From DASXMX01 sp036794395 (lineage in GTDB: Bacteria > Planctomycetota > Phycisphaerae > Tepidisphaerales > Tepidisphaeraceae): 45,067 nt of DNA. Shown here one piece after another: positions 8,450-16,094 of the stretch (the first letter of the stretch is position 1; every line of letters begins with the position of its first letter). The notes below the pieces were generated by a model. The model had not been told where the DNA came from. It saw only the letters and a program-made list of their open reading frames with translations, and searched no databases. Position numbers and translations under genes: made by a program. Where the stretch lies: NCBI GenBank assembly GCA_036794395.1, contig DAIRGS010000014.1, positions 1 to 45,067 of the forward strand, in the 5' to 3' direction.

Positions 8450-9439
8450 ATGCTTTTGCAGACCAATAGTTATGTCGTTCCGAAGGAGCGTCGTTCCGAG
8501 CACACCCGGCTCGTTCGACGATTCCGCCAGGTGCTGCTGCGCCTGGGTTGCGATCAGTTTGAGGTGTACGAGCAGGTCGGCACCAACTGGACCAGCGATC
8601 AAAGCAGTGGACGATTCGTGCAAATCATGCGTTTTCGCGATCGAAAGCATCAGCTTGCGATTCAAGCCGCGGAACGGGACGACCCCACCGCCCAAGCGGT
8701 GATTGCCGAATTCTGCGAGCTCATCAATTTCCCCTATCAGCAGCAGCAGGGGCTGTTTGCAATCGGTTACTACACCGGCATTCTGGGTAGCGGTAAGTTG
8801 CTGGCGTCTCCGGACGAGGCAGCTCAAGTGCCACCGGCCCCGCGCGCGGGCTCAATGGCGCACGAGCCGGCTCCCGTGCCGCCAATCGTGGCGGCCGATG
8901 AGCCGATGACGATGGTTGTCGAACAGTCGCAATTGGTTGGGCTGGATGAAGACGACGAGAGTGCGGCGGCCGGGCCAATTCGAAATCCATTTGCAGAATC
9001 GCCGATTGTCGCCCCCGTCCAACCAGCGGAAGGGCACGAAACTGCGCCCGAGCCGGCCCCGGTTGTGGGGAGCAATGGTAACGGTCATCCGCATGCCCCG
9101 GTTGAGGGTCCCTTCGATGAGTCAGAATTGGAAGAATTCGGCGATGCCCCGCCGGTGGCTTCGAGTGAGCGTGAGGCGGGTGATAATCTTGATGAGTTGA
9201 TCAAAAAGCATTTCGGCGGGGAGCCGGAAAGTCGCGCTGCAAGTCATCCAGACCCGTCGGAGCAGTCGTTGCCGGGTTCCGGAATCGGCGCGGTGCTGGA
9301 CGCCAGCCTTTACGGCGACGATCCCGATCTGGATATCGCGTTGCTGGCTGAACTGCTTGAACCCCCCGATTCTTCCGTTCCCCATGCGTCTGAGCCCGCT
9401 CACCATCATCACCCTGGCGACGAAGCGGATCACGCCTGA
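8450..9439 (+). CDS. Unknown protein with ABM-like N-terminal domain and acidic tail (329 aa)
   Basis: Residues 1 to about 115 form a compact domain (TRLVRRFRQVLLRLGCDQFEV ... QIMRFRDRKHQ) whose strand/helix order resembles a dimeric alpha+beta barrel such as antibiotic-biosynthesis-monooxygenase or NIPSNAP-like folds; this is an inference from pattern only. The rest is Pro/Ala/Glu/Asp-rich and probably disordered, with acidic patches (GLDEDDES, DESELEEFGDAP) and a histidine-rich end (HASEPAHHHHPGDEADHA). There is no signal peptide or membrane span, so it is likely cytoplasmic. TTGATC and GACAAT 17 nt apart lie about 50-80 nt upstream and could be the promoter. I do not recognise a function. 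Confidence 0.7.
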   Translation: MLLQTNSYVVPKERRSEHTRLVRRFRQVLLRLGCDQFEVYEQVGTNWTSDQSSGRFVQIMRFRDRKHQLAIQAAERDDPTAQAVIAEFCELINFPYQQQQGLFAIGYYTGILGSGKLLASPDEAAQVPPAPRAGSMAHEPAPVPPIVAADEPMTMVVEQSQLVGLDEDDESAAAGPIRNPFAESPIVAPVQPAEGHETAPEPAPVVGSNGNGHPHAPVEGPFDESELEEFGDAPPVASSEREAGDNLDELIKKHFGGEPESRAASHPDPSEQSLPGSGIGAVLDASLYGDDPDLDIALLAELLEPPDSSVPHASEPAHHHHPGDEADHA

Positions 9440-9593
9440 TTTTCATTGCGGTGTTTAATCCCGGTTCAGAGTAGAATCTGAGAGGCAAGTGTGCGGTTGG
9501 CGTATTGCGGCAAAGGCCTCCACACCTGGGCCTGAATCGCGCGTACTTGGGCTCGGTCGTGTGTCCGCTTAAGTAACAAGGAACTGACCCATC

Positions 9594-11048
9594 ATGGATT
9601 TTTCACGCGAAGCCCAACTGCTCCTGACCCGCCGCCAGTTTTTTGGTCGATCGGCCGCGGGCATTGGCACGGCGGCGCTCGCCTCCTTGCTGAACCCCAA
9701 CATTCTTGCGCATGCCGCCAGCAGTGAGAATCTGCTGGATGCACCGCACTTTGCTCCGCGCGCCAAGCGCGTGATTTACCTTTTTATGTCCGGCGGGCCT
9801 TCGCACATCGATCTATTCGATCACAAGCCGCAGATTCAGAAGCTCAATGGAAGCGAATTGCCCGGTGAGGTGCGCATGGGTCAACGCATCACGGGAATGA
9901 CCTCCGGACAAAAATCCTTTCCGTGCGCCGCGCCGCAGTTCAAGTTCAGCCAGCATGGGAAAGCCGGCACCTGGATGAGCGAACTGATCCCCCACATGGG
10001 AACCATCGCCGACGACATCTGCGTCGTGAAATCCATGCACACCGAGGCGATCAATCACGACCCGGCCACCACATTTATCATGACCGGCTCTCAGCAGCCG
10101 GGCCGGCCCAGCGCCGGGGCGTGGCTCACCTACGGCCTGGGCAGTGAAAACAGCGATCTGCCGGCGTTCATCGTTTTAATTTCGCAGGGGAGCGGTAACA
10201 AGACCGATCAGCCGATCTTTTCGCGCCTGTGGGGCAGCGGCTTTTTGCCCAGTCAGTATCAGGGTGTGCGATTCCGCAGCGGAAAGGATCCGGTTCTGTA
10301 TCTCAACAACGCGCAAGGGATCGACGCCGGTGCACGCAAGGAAATGCTGGATGGCGTGAACCAGCTCAATCATCTGGCCGAGTCAACCTTTGGCGATCCT
10401 GAAATCAACACACGCATTCGTCAGTATGAAATGGCTTATCGCATGCAGACTTCAGTGCCGGGCCTTACGGATCTGAGCGACGAGCCGCAGAGCGTATTGG
10501 ACATGTACGGCATCAAGGACAACGCCACCGATGGCGGCTTCGCCCGCAACTGCCTGCTGGCGCGCCGGATGGCCGAACGAGGCATGCGATTCGTCCAGCT
10601 CATGCATCGCGGATGGGATCAGCACTCAGACCTTCCCAACCAGATCCGCGGACAATGCCGCGATGTGGATCAACCCGCCGCGGCGCTGGTGAAAGACCTC
10701 AAGCAACGCGGCCTGCTTGATGACACGCTGGTGATCTGGGGCGGGGAATTTGGCCGGACCATTTACAGCCAAGGTACGCTCACCAACACCAACTACGGCC
10801 GCGACCACCACGGCCGCTGCTTCACGATGTGGATGGCCGGCGGCGGCATGAAGCCCGGAATTACGTTCGGCGAGACCGACGACTACTGCTACAACATCGT
10901 GAAAGACCCGGTCCACATTCACGACCTCAATGCCACGGTGCTGGCATCTCTGGGCATCGATCACAAACGGCTGACATTCAAGTTTCAGGGAAGGGATTTC
11001 CGGCTGACGGATGTTCACGGGGAAGTGGTGAACGGATTAATGACCTGA
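9594..11048 (+). CDS. DUF1501 family Tat-exported protein
   Basis: A 484-residue member of the DUF1501 (sulfatase-like fold) family that is expanded in Planctomycetota. A twin-arginine signal is visible as TRRQFFGRSAAGIG at about 12-25, followed by a hydrophobic stretch. Family-typical segments are IYLFMSGGPSHIDLFDHKP, SMHTEAINHDPATTF, WGGEFGRT and GRDHHGRCFTMWMAGGG. AAGGA lies about 12 nt before the ATG at 9594. In this phylum such genes usually sit next to a large DUF1549/DUF1553 cytochrome-like gene; here the neighbours are an unrelated protein and a sulfotransferase, so it is an orphan. The biochemical activity of the family is not established. Confidence 0.92.
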   Translation: MDFSREAQLLLTRRQFFGRSAAGIGTAALASLLNPNILAHAASSENLLDAPHFAPRAKRVIYLFMSGGPSHIDLFDHKPQIQKLNGSELPGEVRMGQRITGMTSGQKSFPCAAPQFKFSQHGKAGTWMSELIPHMGTIADDICVVKSMHTEAINHDPATTFIMTGSQQPGRPSAGAWLTYGLGSENSDLPAFIVLISQGSGNKTDQPIFSRLWGSGFLPSQYQGVRFRSGKDPVLYLNNAQGIDAGARKEMLDGVNQLNHLAESTFGDPEINTRIRQYEMAYRMQTSVPGLTDLSDEPQSVLDMYGIKDNATDGGFARNCLLARRMAERGMRFVQLMHRGWDQHSDLPNQIRGQCRDVDQPAAALVKDLKQRGLLDDTLVIWGGEFGRTIYSQGTLTNTNYGRDHHGRCFTMWMAGGGMKPGITFGETDDYCYNIVKDPVHIHDLNATVLASLGIDHKRLTFKFQGRDFRLTDVHGEVVNGLMT

Positions 11049-11093
11049 GATGAAGTTCGCCGCAACGCGTGACTTGGGGAACGAGCGTCAATA

Positions 11094-11933
11094 TTAAGCG
11101 GTGGGGCTCTTGCGTTTGATGAAGCTGCCGATGTTCAGGAAGAATCGCGAAATGCGATACTTCCGCCGCAAGCGCTCATACCGGCGCGTGTTTTCGAAAC
11201 GCGGTATCGCCCGGTCGCCCAGGGAGTGATTGGCCGTAGATGGAACGTGATCCGGATATCCCATCGCGACATTCATCTCCGCGAATTCCCGTTCCATCCA
11301 TTCCAGATCGCCCGGCGGGGTGTGCTCGGTTTTGATCGTGGCAAGCGAGGGCTTGATCGTTGCCTGAAGCGAGCTGCCGCGGGACAGAACAAACGTTTCG
11401 TTTCCAAATCCCGGATCCGCGATCTGCTCCAGCTTTTTAGGCCATCGCGCCATTGCATCATCCCAGGGCAATTCGTACTGCTCGCAGGCCCACTGCAGCA
11501 TCTTCACAGGGTCTTTCGTAAAATCCTCATAGCGCAGCACCGGCCATCCGCGATCGCGAAACAGCCGCCAGTCTTCCAGGAATCTGCGCAGCCGCAATCG
11601 GATCGGCGGATCATCAGCCGTGATCCCATTCCGGCCATACTTCTTCTGAATCAGCGAATTAAACACGCTCCGCACGTCCCGCACGACCAGCAAAGGTTTG
11701 ACCGTCCAGCCTTCGTCCTGGAAATGGCTCATTACATCGCTGAACCGAAAACATGCGATCGTGAACTTCACCCACGGCAGCGGCGCCGATAGATTCTCCG
11801 GGACCGATGGCAAGTGATCGAACCGCGCATCAAGCACCCCATCCATGTCGTGTCGTTGAAGAAAGCACCACGAAATCAGCGTGGATCCGCTGCTTTGGGT
11901 GCCGGCGCAGAGGTAAAGCGTCCGTGCGTTCAT
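11094..11933 (-). CDS. Sulfotransferase (PAPS-dependent)
   Basis: Predicted to transfer a sulfuryl group from 3'-phosphoadenosine 5'-phosphosulfate to an unknown hydroxyl or amine acceptor. The 279-residue protein begins with a 5'-phosphosulfate-binding loop (LCAGTQSSGSTLISWCFLQR, residues 8-27) and has a 3'-phosphate-binding segment RDVRSVFNSLIQKKYG near residue 90. A basic tail (RRKYRISRFFLNIGSFIKRK) closes the protein and may touch the membrane. TATGAT lies 8 nt before the ATG with no Shine-Dalgarno, suggesting a leaderless transcript. The gene is convergent with the DUF1501 gene and divergent from higA. The substrate cannot be inferred from context. Confidence 0.85.
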   Translation of the reverse strand: MNARTLYLCAGTQSSGSTLISWCFLQRHDMDGVLDARFDHLPSVPENLSAPLPWVKFTIACFRFSDVMSHFQDEGWTVKPLLVVRDVRSVFNSLIQKKYGRNGITADDPPIRLRLRRFLEDWRLFRDRGWPVLRYEDFTKDPVKMLQWACEQYELPWDDAMARWPKKLEQIADPGFGNETFVLSRGSSLQATIKPSLATIKTEHTPPGDLEWMEREFAEMNVAMGYPDHVPSTANHSLGDRAIPRFENTRRYERLRRKYRISRFFLNIGSFIKRKSPTA

Positions 11934-11994
11934 CGCGGGACATCATACTTGCGGGCTCCGACTTTCGCACCACAGGCGATTCGACAAGACGCCT

Positions 11995-12023
11995 TTGACG
12001 TTTAACGTCATGCGGTATATTTT
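11995..12023 (+). promoter_or_regulatory. higA promoter
   Basis: TTGACG (11995-12000) and TATTTT (12018-12023) are separated by 17 nt. The -10 box ends 6 nt before GTG 12030. This is one of the best sigma-70-like promoters in the window and overlaps the palindrome at 11997-12009. Confidence 0.6.
11997..12009. promoter_or_regulatory. Palindromic operator in the higA promoter
   Basis: GACGTT and AACGTC flank a single central base, giving a 13-bp palindrome that overlaps the -35 hexamer. HigA-type antitoxins are known to repress their own promoter through such inverted repeats, so this is the likely HigA binding site. Confidence 0.5.
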
Positions 12024-12029
12024 CTATCC

Positions 12030-12080
12030 GTGATTCGCTCTTTTCGGTGTAGGAGCACCCCGTGCCCAAGGCAAGGTTAG
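12030..12080 (+). pseudogene. Possible deletion remnant of higB toxin (5' codons only)
   Basis: GTG 12030 sits exactly where a leaderless transcript from the upstream promoter would begin and opens a 16-codon frame starting V-I-R-S-F-R. HigB toxins typically begin M-I-(K/R)-S-F-(K/R). After these six codons the sequence turns into the higA leader (Shine-Dalgarno AGGAG, then GTG 12062). The simplest reading is a deletion removing nearly all of higB. The match is short and could be chance. Confidence 0.3.
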
Positions 12081-12361
12081 ACCCCGTTCATCCCGGCGAA
12101 GTGCTCATGGAAGAATTCCTCAAGCCCATCGGATTAAGTCAGAATCGTTTGGCACTTGCAGTTGGCGTCGCCCCAAGACGAATCAACGAAATTGCACTCC
12201 GTAAGCGATCAATCACCGCCGATACCGCACTGCGTCTTGGCAAATACTTCGGAACATCGCCGCAATTCTGGTTGGGCTTGCAAATGGATTACGACCTCGA
12301 TGTCGCGGAGAACAGGCTCGGCACCAAGTTAAACCGTATTGTCAAAGCGAAGGCGTCATGA
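12062..12361 (+). CDS. higA: HigA family antitoxin (XRE-type HTH)
   Basis: A 99-residue DNA-binding antitoxin of the HigA/VapI type. The N-terminus LDPVHPGEVLMEEFLKPIGL leads into the helix-turn-helix (LSQNRLALAVGVAPRRINEI), followed by the conserved KRSITADTALRLGKYFGTSPQFWL region. It would normally neutralise a RelE-like HigB mRNA interferase and repress its own operon. Start GTG 12062 follows AGGAG at 7 nt. No higB is present on either side: upstream is only a 16-codon frame that may be its scar, and downstream is convergent trpE. It may now act as a solitary regulator or as an antitoxin for a toxin elsewhere. Confidence 0.93.
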   Translation: MPKARLDPVHPGEVLMEEFLKPIGLSQNRLALAVGVAPRRINEIALRKRSITADTALRLGKYFGTSPQFWLGLQMDYDLDVAENRLGTKLNRIVKAKAS

Positions 12362-12374
12362 TTGGGCGGGCCGA

Positions 12375-13874
12375 TCAAAATCCATTCTGCGCCGCTTCCA
12401 CCGCCTTAAGCATGGCCTTGGCCTTGCTCATCGTTTCTTCGTATTCGGTGGCGGGCACGGAATCCGCGACAACTCCGGCTCCGGCTTGAACGTCGTATAC
12501 GCCGTTCTTCCAGACGATGGTTCGCAGTGCGATGCAGGTATCTAGATTCCCCGCGAAATCGAGGTATCCCACAGCGCCCCCGTATGGCCCGCGGCGGGTC
12601 GGTTCCAGTTCGTCGATGATCTGCATCGCCCGAATTTTGGGCGCGCCGCTCACGGTGCCAACGGGAAGCGAAACTTTCAGGGCATCCAATGCATTAAACT
12701 CCTGAGCCAGAGTTCCGGTGACGTTGGTGGTGATGTGCATCACGTGGCTGTATCGCTCCACCGTCATCACATCGCTGATCTGCACCGATCCCACTTCAGC
12801 AACGCGCCCCACATCATTACGATGCAAATCTACCAGCATGATGTGCTCGGCTCGCTCCTTTGGATCGGCCAGCAGCTCGGCCTCCATCGCCTTGTCTTCC
12901 TCCGGCGTCGCGCCGCGCCGGCGCGTGCCGGCCAGAGGGCGGCTGGTGATTTTTCGATCCGCCACGCGACACAAGATTTCCGGGCTCGAGCCGATCAGCG
13001 TACATCCCGGGCTTTTCAGATAAAACATGAATGGAGACGGATTGATGATTCGCAGGGCGCGGTACACATCAAATGGCTCAGCATCGCTGGGCACGCGCAG
13101 CCGCTGGCTGGGAACGAACTGAAAAATATCCCCGGCCTTGATGTACTCCTGGCCCTTGCGAACCGCGGCCTCAAACCCTTCGCGTGTGAAGTTGCTCTGG
13201 AACGGAAGGGTGGGCGGGCCGCTCGTGTCTATTTCGCCGACGGGCAAGACGGCCGGCTGCTGAAGCCGCTGCACGATCAGATCGATTCGATGGCACGCGT
13301 TGCGATACGCCGCCTCGGCGTTCGGGCTCGCGGTCAAATCCGCGTTGGCCACTACCTTCACGGTCTTATCGACATGATCGAAAATCACCAATTCGCCATA
13401 TCGCCCGAACATCAGGTCCGGAAGCTTGCGATCATCCTTCGGCGCTGAGGGCAGTTTCTCGCCCTCGTAGTAGCGGATGGTGTCGTATCCCGCGTATCCC
13501 ACTAATCCGCCGGTAAACGCCGGCAGCTTGCGATCGCGCCGATACCGGCGCTGCGGCAGCAGGTGCTCCAGGTCGGCCAGTGGATCCTGCGTTACAAATT
13601 CCTTATTGGCGCCCAGCCCGGTCTGCCACACGGACGCCCTGCCGCCAGCCACCTGATACACGGTCGATGGCGACGACGCGATGAAGCTGTATCGCGCCAC
13701 CTGCTCTCCGCCGACCACGCTTTCCAGGAGAAATGCGTGATCATCACGCCCCAAAACCTGAAATGCGCTAACCGGCGTGAGGCAGTCGCCCAGCAATTGC
13801 CGATAAACCGGAATAATCTCCGCATCGCGCGATGCGCACTCGAACTCGCTATAGTCGGGATAGTACCGCCGCAT
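12375..13874 (-). CDS. trpE: Anthranilate synthase component I
   Basis: Converts chorismate and ammonia to anthranilate, the first step of tryptophan synthesis, normally with a TrpG glutaminase. The 499-residue protein has the N-terminal regulatory domain (LLESVVGGEQVARYSFI, a variant of the feedback-site LLES motif) and the chorismate-binding domain with IKAGDIFQFVPSQR, PSPFMFYLK, SSPEIL, RPLAGTRRRG, DLHRNDVGRV, PVGTVSGAPKIRAMQIIDEL and GAVGYLDFAGNLDTCIALRT. The longest frame begins at 13970, but ATG 13874 is preferred: TACAAT lies 9 nt upstream and the protein begins in the usual place (YYPDYSEFECAS). No trpG or other trp gene is adjacent. It diverges from the QueD-family gene; the two share a 76-nt intergenic region. 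Confidence 0.95.
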   Translation of the reverse strand: MRRYYPDYSEFECASRDAEIIPVYRQLLGDCLTPVSAFQVLGRDDHAFLLESVVGGEQVARYSFIASSPSTVYQVAGGRASVWQTGLGANKEFVTQDPLADLEHLLPQRRYRRDRKLPAFTGGLVGYAGYDTIRYYEGEKLPSAPKDDRKLPDLMFGRYGELVIFDHVDKTVKVVANADLTASPNAEAAYRNACHRIDLIVQRLQQPAVLPVGEIDTSGPPTLPFQSNFTREGFEAAVRKGQEYIKAGDIFQFVPSQRLRVPSDAEPFDVYRALRIINPSPFMFYLKSPGCTLIGSSPEILCRVADRKITSRPLAGTRRRGATPEEDKAMEAELLADPKERAEHIMLVDLHRNDVGRVAEVGSVQISDVMTVERYSHVMHITTNVTGTLAQEFNALDALKVSLPVGTVSGAPKIRAMQIIDELEPTRRGPYGGAVGYLDFAGNLDTCIALRTIVWKNGVYDVQAGAGVVADSVPATEYEETMSKAKAMLKAVEAAQNGF

Positions 13875-13911
13875 GGATGGCGGATTGTAGTGATGCGACA
13901 TCGAAGCGGTA

Positions 13912-13930
13912 GGGCGGTGGTCCTCCGCCC
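13912..13930. repeat. Short GC-rich hairpin between trpE and the QueD-family gene
   Basis: GGGCGG (13912-13917) and CCGCCC (13925-13930) are complementary around a 7-nt loop, in the divergent promoter region. It may be a small interspersed palindrome or influence one of the two leaders. Confidence 0.4.
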
Positions 13931-13950
13931 GTCGGGCGCCATCGAAATTT

Positions 13951-14310
13951 ATGTTCGAAATTGCCACCACGCGATTCTTCAGCGCCGCACATCAGCTTCG
14001 GCTTTACGATGGTTCGCTCGAGCCGATTCATGGGCATAACTGGCGCGTCAAGGTTTCCGTTGGCGCATCGGGGCTGGATTCCATCGGCGTGGTCATGGAT
14101 TTTCATGACCTTGAGCGCCGCGTCGATGAGATCGTCACACCATTGCACAACCGCCATCTTAACGAGACCGAACCGTTCGCTGCCCTCAATCCTTCGGCCG
14201 AAAACGTCGCGCTACATGTTGCCCGATCCCTTCCGCTTCCGACCGGCATATCATTGCTGAGCGTCGAGGTATGGGAAACCGACACGAACTCGGCCCTTTA
14301 TCGCCCGTAA
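13951..14310 (+). CDS. QueD/PTPS family pterin enzyme with PTPS-III-like active site
   Basis: A 119-residue member of the 6-pyruvoyl-tetrahydropterin synthase/6-carboxytetrahydropterin synthase family. The zinc ligands His14 (FSAAHQL), His27 and His29 (IHGHNW) are present, as are the later LHNRHLNE and VEVWETDTNSALYRP motifs. QueD enzymes have CxxxHGH with a catalytic Cys. Here the Cys position is Leu23 and the next residue is Glu24 (SLEPIHGH), the pattern reported for PTPS-III, which makes 6-hydroxymethyl-dihydropterin and replaces dihydroneopterin aldolase (FolB) in folate synthesis. The function is therefore more likely folate than queuosine synthesis. No other pterin gene lies nearby. Confidence 0.85.
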   Translation: MFEIATTRFFSAAHQLRLYDGSLEPIHGHNWRVKVSVGASGLDSIGVVMDFHDLERRVDEIVTPLHNRHLNETEPFAALNPSAENVALHVARSLPLPTGISLLSVEVWETDTNSALYRP

Positions 14311-14384
14311 AAACCTGGGTTTTCGTTGACGGTGTGCTTCGAGCGAAATACGATTCAGATACGCAGAAAAAGGCAGATTGCCCT

Positions 14385-14879
14385 ATGAAGTGTGATAACT
14401 GCAATAAATCCGCCACCGTACATCTGACCGAGATCAAAGGCGGCAAAAAGATCGAGAAACATCTGTGTGAGCAGTGCGCCGCGCAGAACGAAGGCCTGCC
14501 GGTCAAAAGCCACATGCCCATTAACGAGTTGCTGACCAACTTCGTCATGCAGCACTCGAATCTTCAGAAAGAAACCACAGCGGGCTGCGAGAATTGCGGC
14601 ATCACCTGGGCTGAATTCCGCCAGAACGGTTTGCTGGGCTGTGCCAACGATTACGGCGTTTTTGAGCGCGACCTGACGCCGCTTCTTCAGCGTGCCCATG
14701 AGGGTGCCACGCATCACGTCGGAAAAGTGCCCGCCCGGCGTGGCGGGACCGGTGTTCCGATGAAGCGGCAGGTCGATCTCGCCCGACTTCGAAAGGAACT
14801 TGGGCGCGCCGTCGAGGGCGAAGACTACGAACGAGCCGCCAAGCTGCGAGACCAGATCCGACAGGCCGAAAACTCTTAA
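14385..14879 (+). CDS. mcsA: McsA-like zinc-binding UvrB/UvrC-motif protein
   Basis: Activator/adaptor of the McsB arginine kinase. The 164-residue protein has an N-terminal treble of CxxC motifs (CDNC at 3-6; CEQC near 28-31), then CENCGITWAEFRQNGLLGC, the second zinc site. There the final cysteine of the usual CxxC is replaced (CANDYGVF). The C-terminus carries a UVR motif (LRKELGRAVEGEDYERAAKL RDQIR, residues about 130-160), which in this family contacts McsB or Clp ATPases. ATG 14385 has AAGG about 13 nt upstream. McsB follows after about 80 nt, the conserved mcsA-mcsB order; ctsR and clpC are absent here. Confidence 0.92.
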   Translation: MKCDNCNKSATVHLTEIKGGKKIEKHLCEQCAAQNEGLPVKSHMPINELLTNFVMQHSNLQKETTAGCENCGITWAEFRQNGLLGCANDYGVFERDLTPLLQRAHEGATHHVGKVPARRGGTGVPMKRQVDLARLRKELGRAVEGEDYERAAKLRDQIRQAENS

Positions 14880-14957
14880 CAGGAATTGCCGGTTCGTCAA
14901 TTCGATCGCTCACCATGCGGGCCTCGAAGCTTCAAACCGCGAACCGCAAAGTCGCAC

Positions 14958-16028
14958 ATGGAAATGAAACTCAGCGATCTGACGACTCACGCCGGCGAAT
15001 GGCTTCGCGGCAACGGTCCGATGAATGAGGTCGTGATCTCGTCGCGCATCCGGCTGGCCCGAAATCTCGCGGGGTCCCCCTTCCTGACCCGCTGCACCCG
15101 CCATCAACGCCAGGCCATCGAATCCCGTGTCCGCGATATCATCCTGGGCGCGGGCATCGCCCCCAAGACGCTTTATGTCGATCTTGAATCCGCGCCAGAA
15201 ATAGACCGCCAGCTGCTGGTGGAGCGCCATCTGATCAGCAAGCCCCACGCCGGGGCCGAAGGCGCACGCGGGGTAGCAATCGGCGAGAACGAAACCGTCT
15301 CGATCATGGTCAATGAAGAAGACCATCTACGTCTTCAAGTTCTCCGCAGCGGCTTGCAACTGGAAGAAGCCTGGGAACAGATCAACCGCATCGACGATCT
15401 GCTCGAAAGCAAACTCGATTACTCTTTCCATCCGCGATTCGGCTACCTCACCGCGTGCCCGACCAACGTCGGCACGGGGATTCGCGTGAGTGTGATGCTC
15501 CATCTTCCGGCATTGAAGCTCACGGGCGAAATCGAAAAAGTATTCCGCGCAGCGAAGGAATTGCGATTGGCCGTGCGAGGCCTCTATGGCGAAGGCACCG
15601 AAGCGACCGGCGACTTCTATCAGATCAGCAACCAGACCACGCTCGGCAAGACCGAAGAAGAAATCATCAGCGATTTCCGCAGCCTGGTGATTCCCAAAAT
15701 CATTGATTACGAGCGCCATGCCCGCCGGACACTGCTCGACGATCGTACGATTGCCCTCGACGACAAAGTTTCCCGCGCTCTGGGCCTGCTCCGCAATGCC
15801 CGGCTGATGGCGAGCGATGAAACGCTTCTGCTTCTCAGTCATCTCCGCATGGGCGTGAATCTTGGCCGTGTAAAAGACATCGACATCCGCACGATCAACG
15901 AGTTGTTTCTTCTCACCCAACCCGCCCACCTCCAGAAAATCCAGGGACGAAAACTAGAAGGTGACATCCGCCGGGCCGCACGGGCTGATTACATCCGCCA
16001 GCGCCTTGGTACGGCGCAACCGCGTTAG
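14958..16028 (+). CDS. mcsB: Protein-arginine kinase McsB
   Basis: Phosphorylates arginine residues on misfolded or regulatory proteins, marking them for ClpCP-type proteolysis. The phosphagen-kinase fold is clear: EVVISSRIRLARNL (nucleotide-binding arginines), GENETVSIMVNEEDHLRLQ, CPTNVGTGIRVSVM (catalytic loop with Cys), and GLYGEGTEATGDFYQISNQT. At the C-terminus, where the allosteric phospho-arginine pocket RDxxRA is expected, the sequence reads RRAARA, so the Asp is replaced. Starts at ATG 14958 or ATG 14964 (MKLSDLTTHAGEWLRG) are both plausible; the longer frame from 14886 is not. It forms an operon with mcsA. No substrate regulator or Clp gene is in the window. Confidence 0.95.
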   Translation: MEMKLSDLTTHAGEWLRGNGPMNEVVISSRIRLARNLAGSPFLTRCTRHQRQAIESRVRDIILGAGIAPKTLYVDLESAPEIDRQLLVERHLISKPHAGAEGARGVAIGENETVSIMVNEEDHLRLQVLRSGLQLEEAWEQINRIDDLLESKLDYSFHPRFGYLTACPTNVGTGIRVSVMLHLPALKLTGEIEKVFRAAKELRLAVRGLYGEGTEATGDFYQISNQTTLGKTEEEIISDFRSLVIPKIIDYERHARRTLLDDRTIALDDKVSRALGLLRNARLMASDETLLLLSHLRMGVNLGRVKDIDIRTINELFLLTQPAHLQKIQGRKLEGDIRRAARADYIRQRLGTAQPR

Positions 16029-16094
16029 ACTTCGTCTGTTCTGAATCGCGGCTTACCGTAGACGCGCGCTGCATCGAAGCTACACTTCAATCTC

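Noticed and set aside
12735..13448. Plus-strand 237-codon frame inside trpE
   Set aside because: trpE on the other strand is unmistakable through its whole length.
13875..13970. Extended N-terminus of trpE
   Set aside because: It overlaps the start of the divergent QueD-family gene, reads through a hairpin, and ATG 13874 has a well-placed -10 element.
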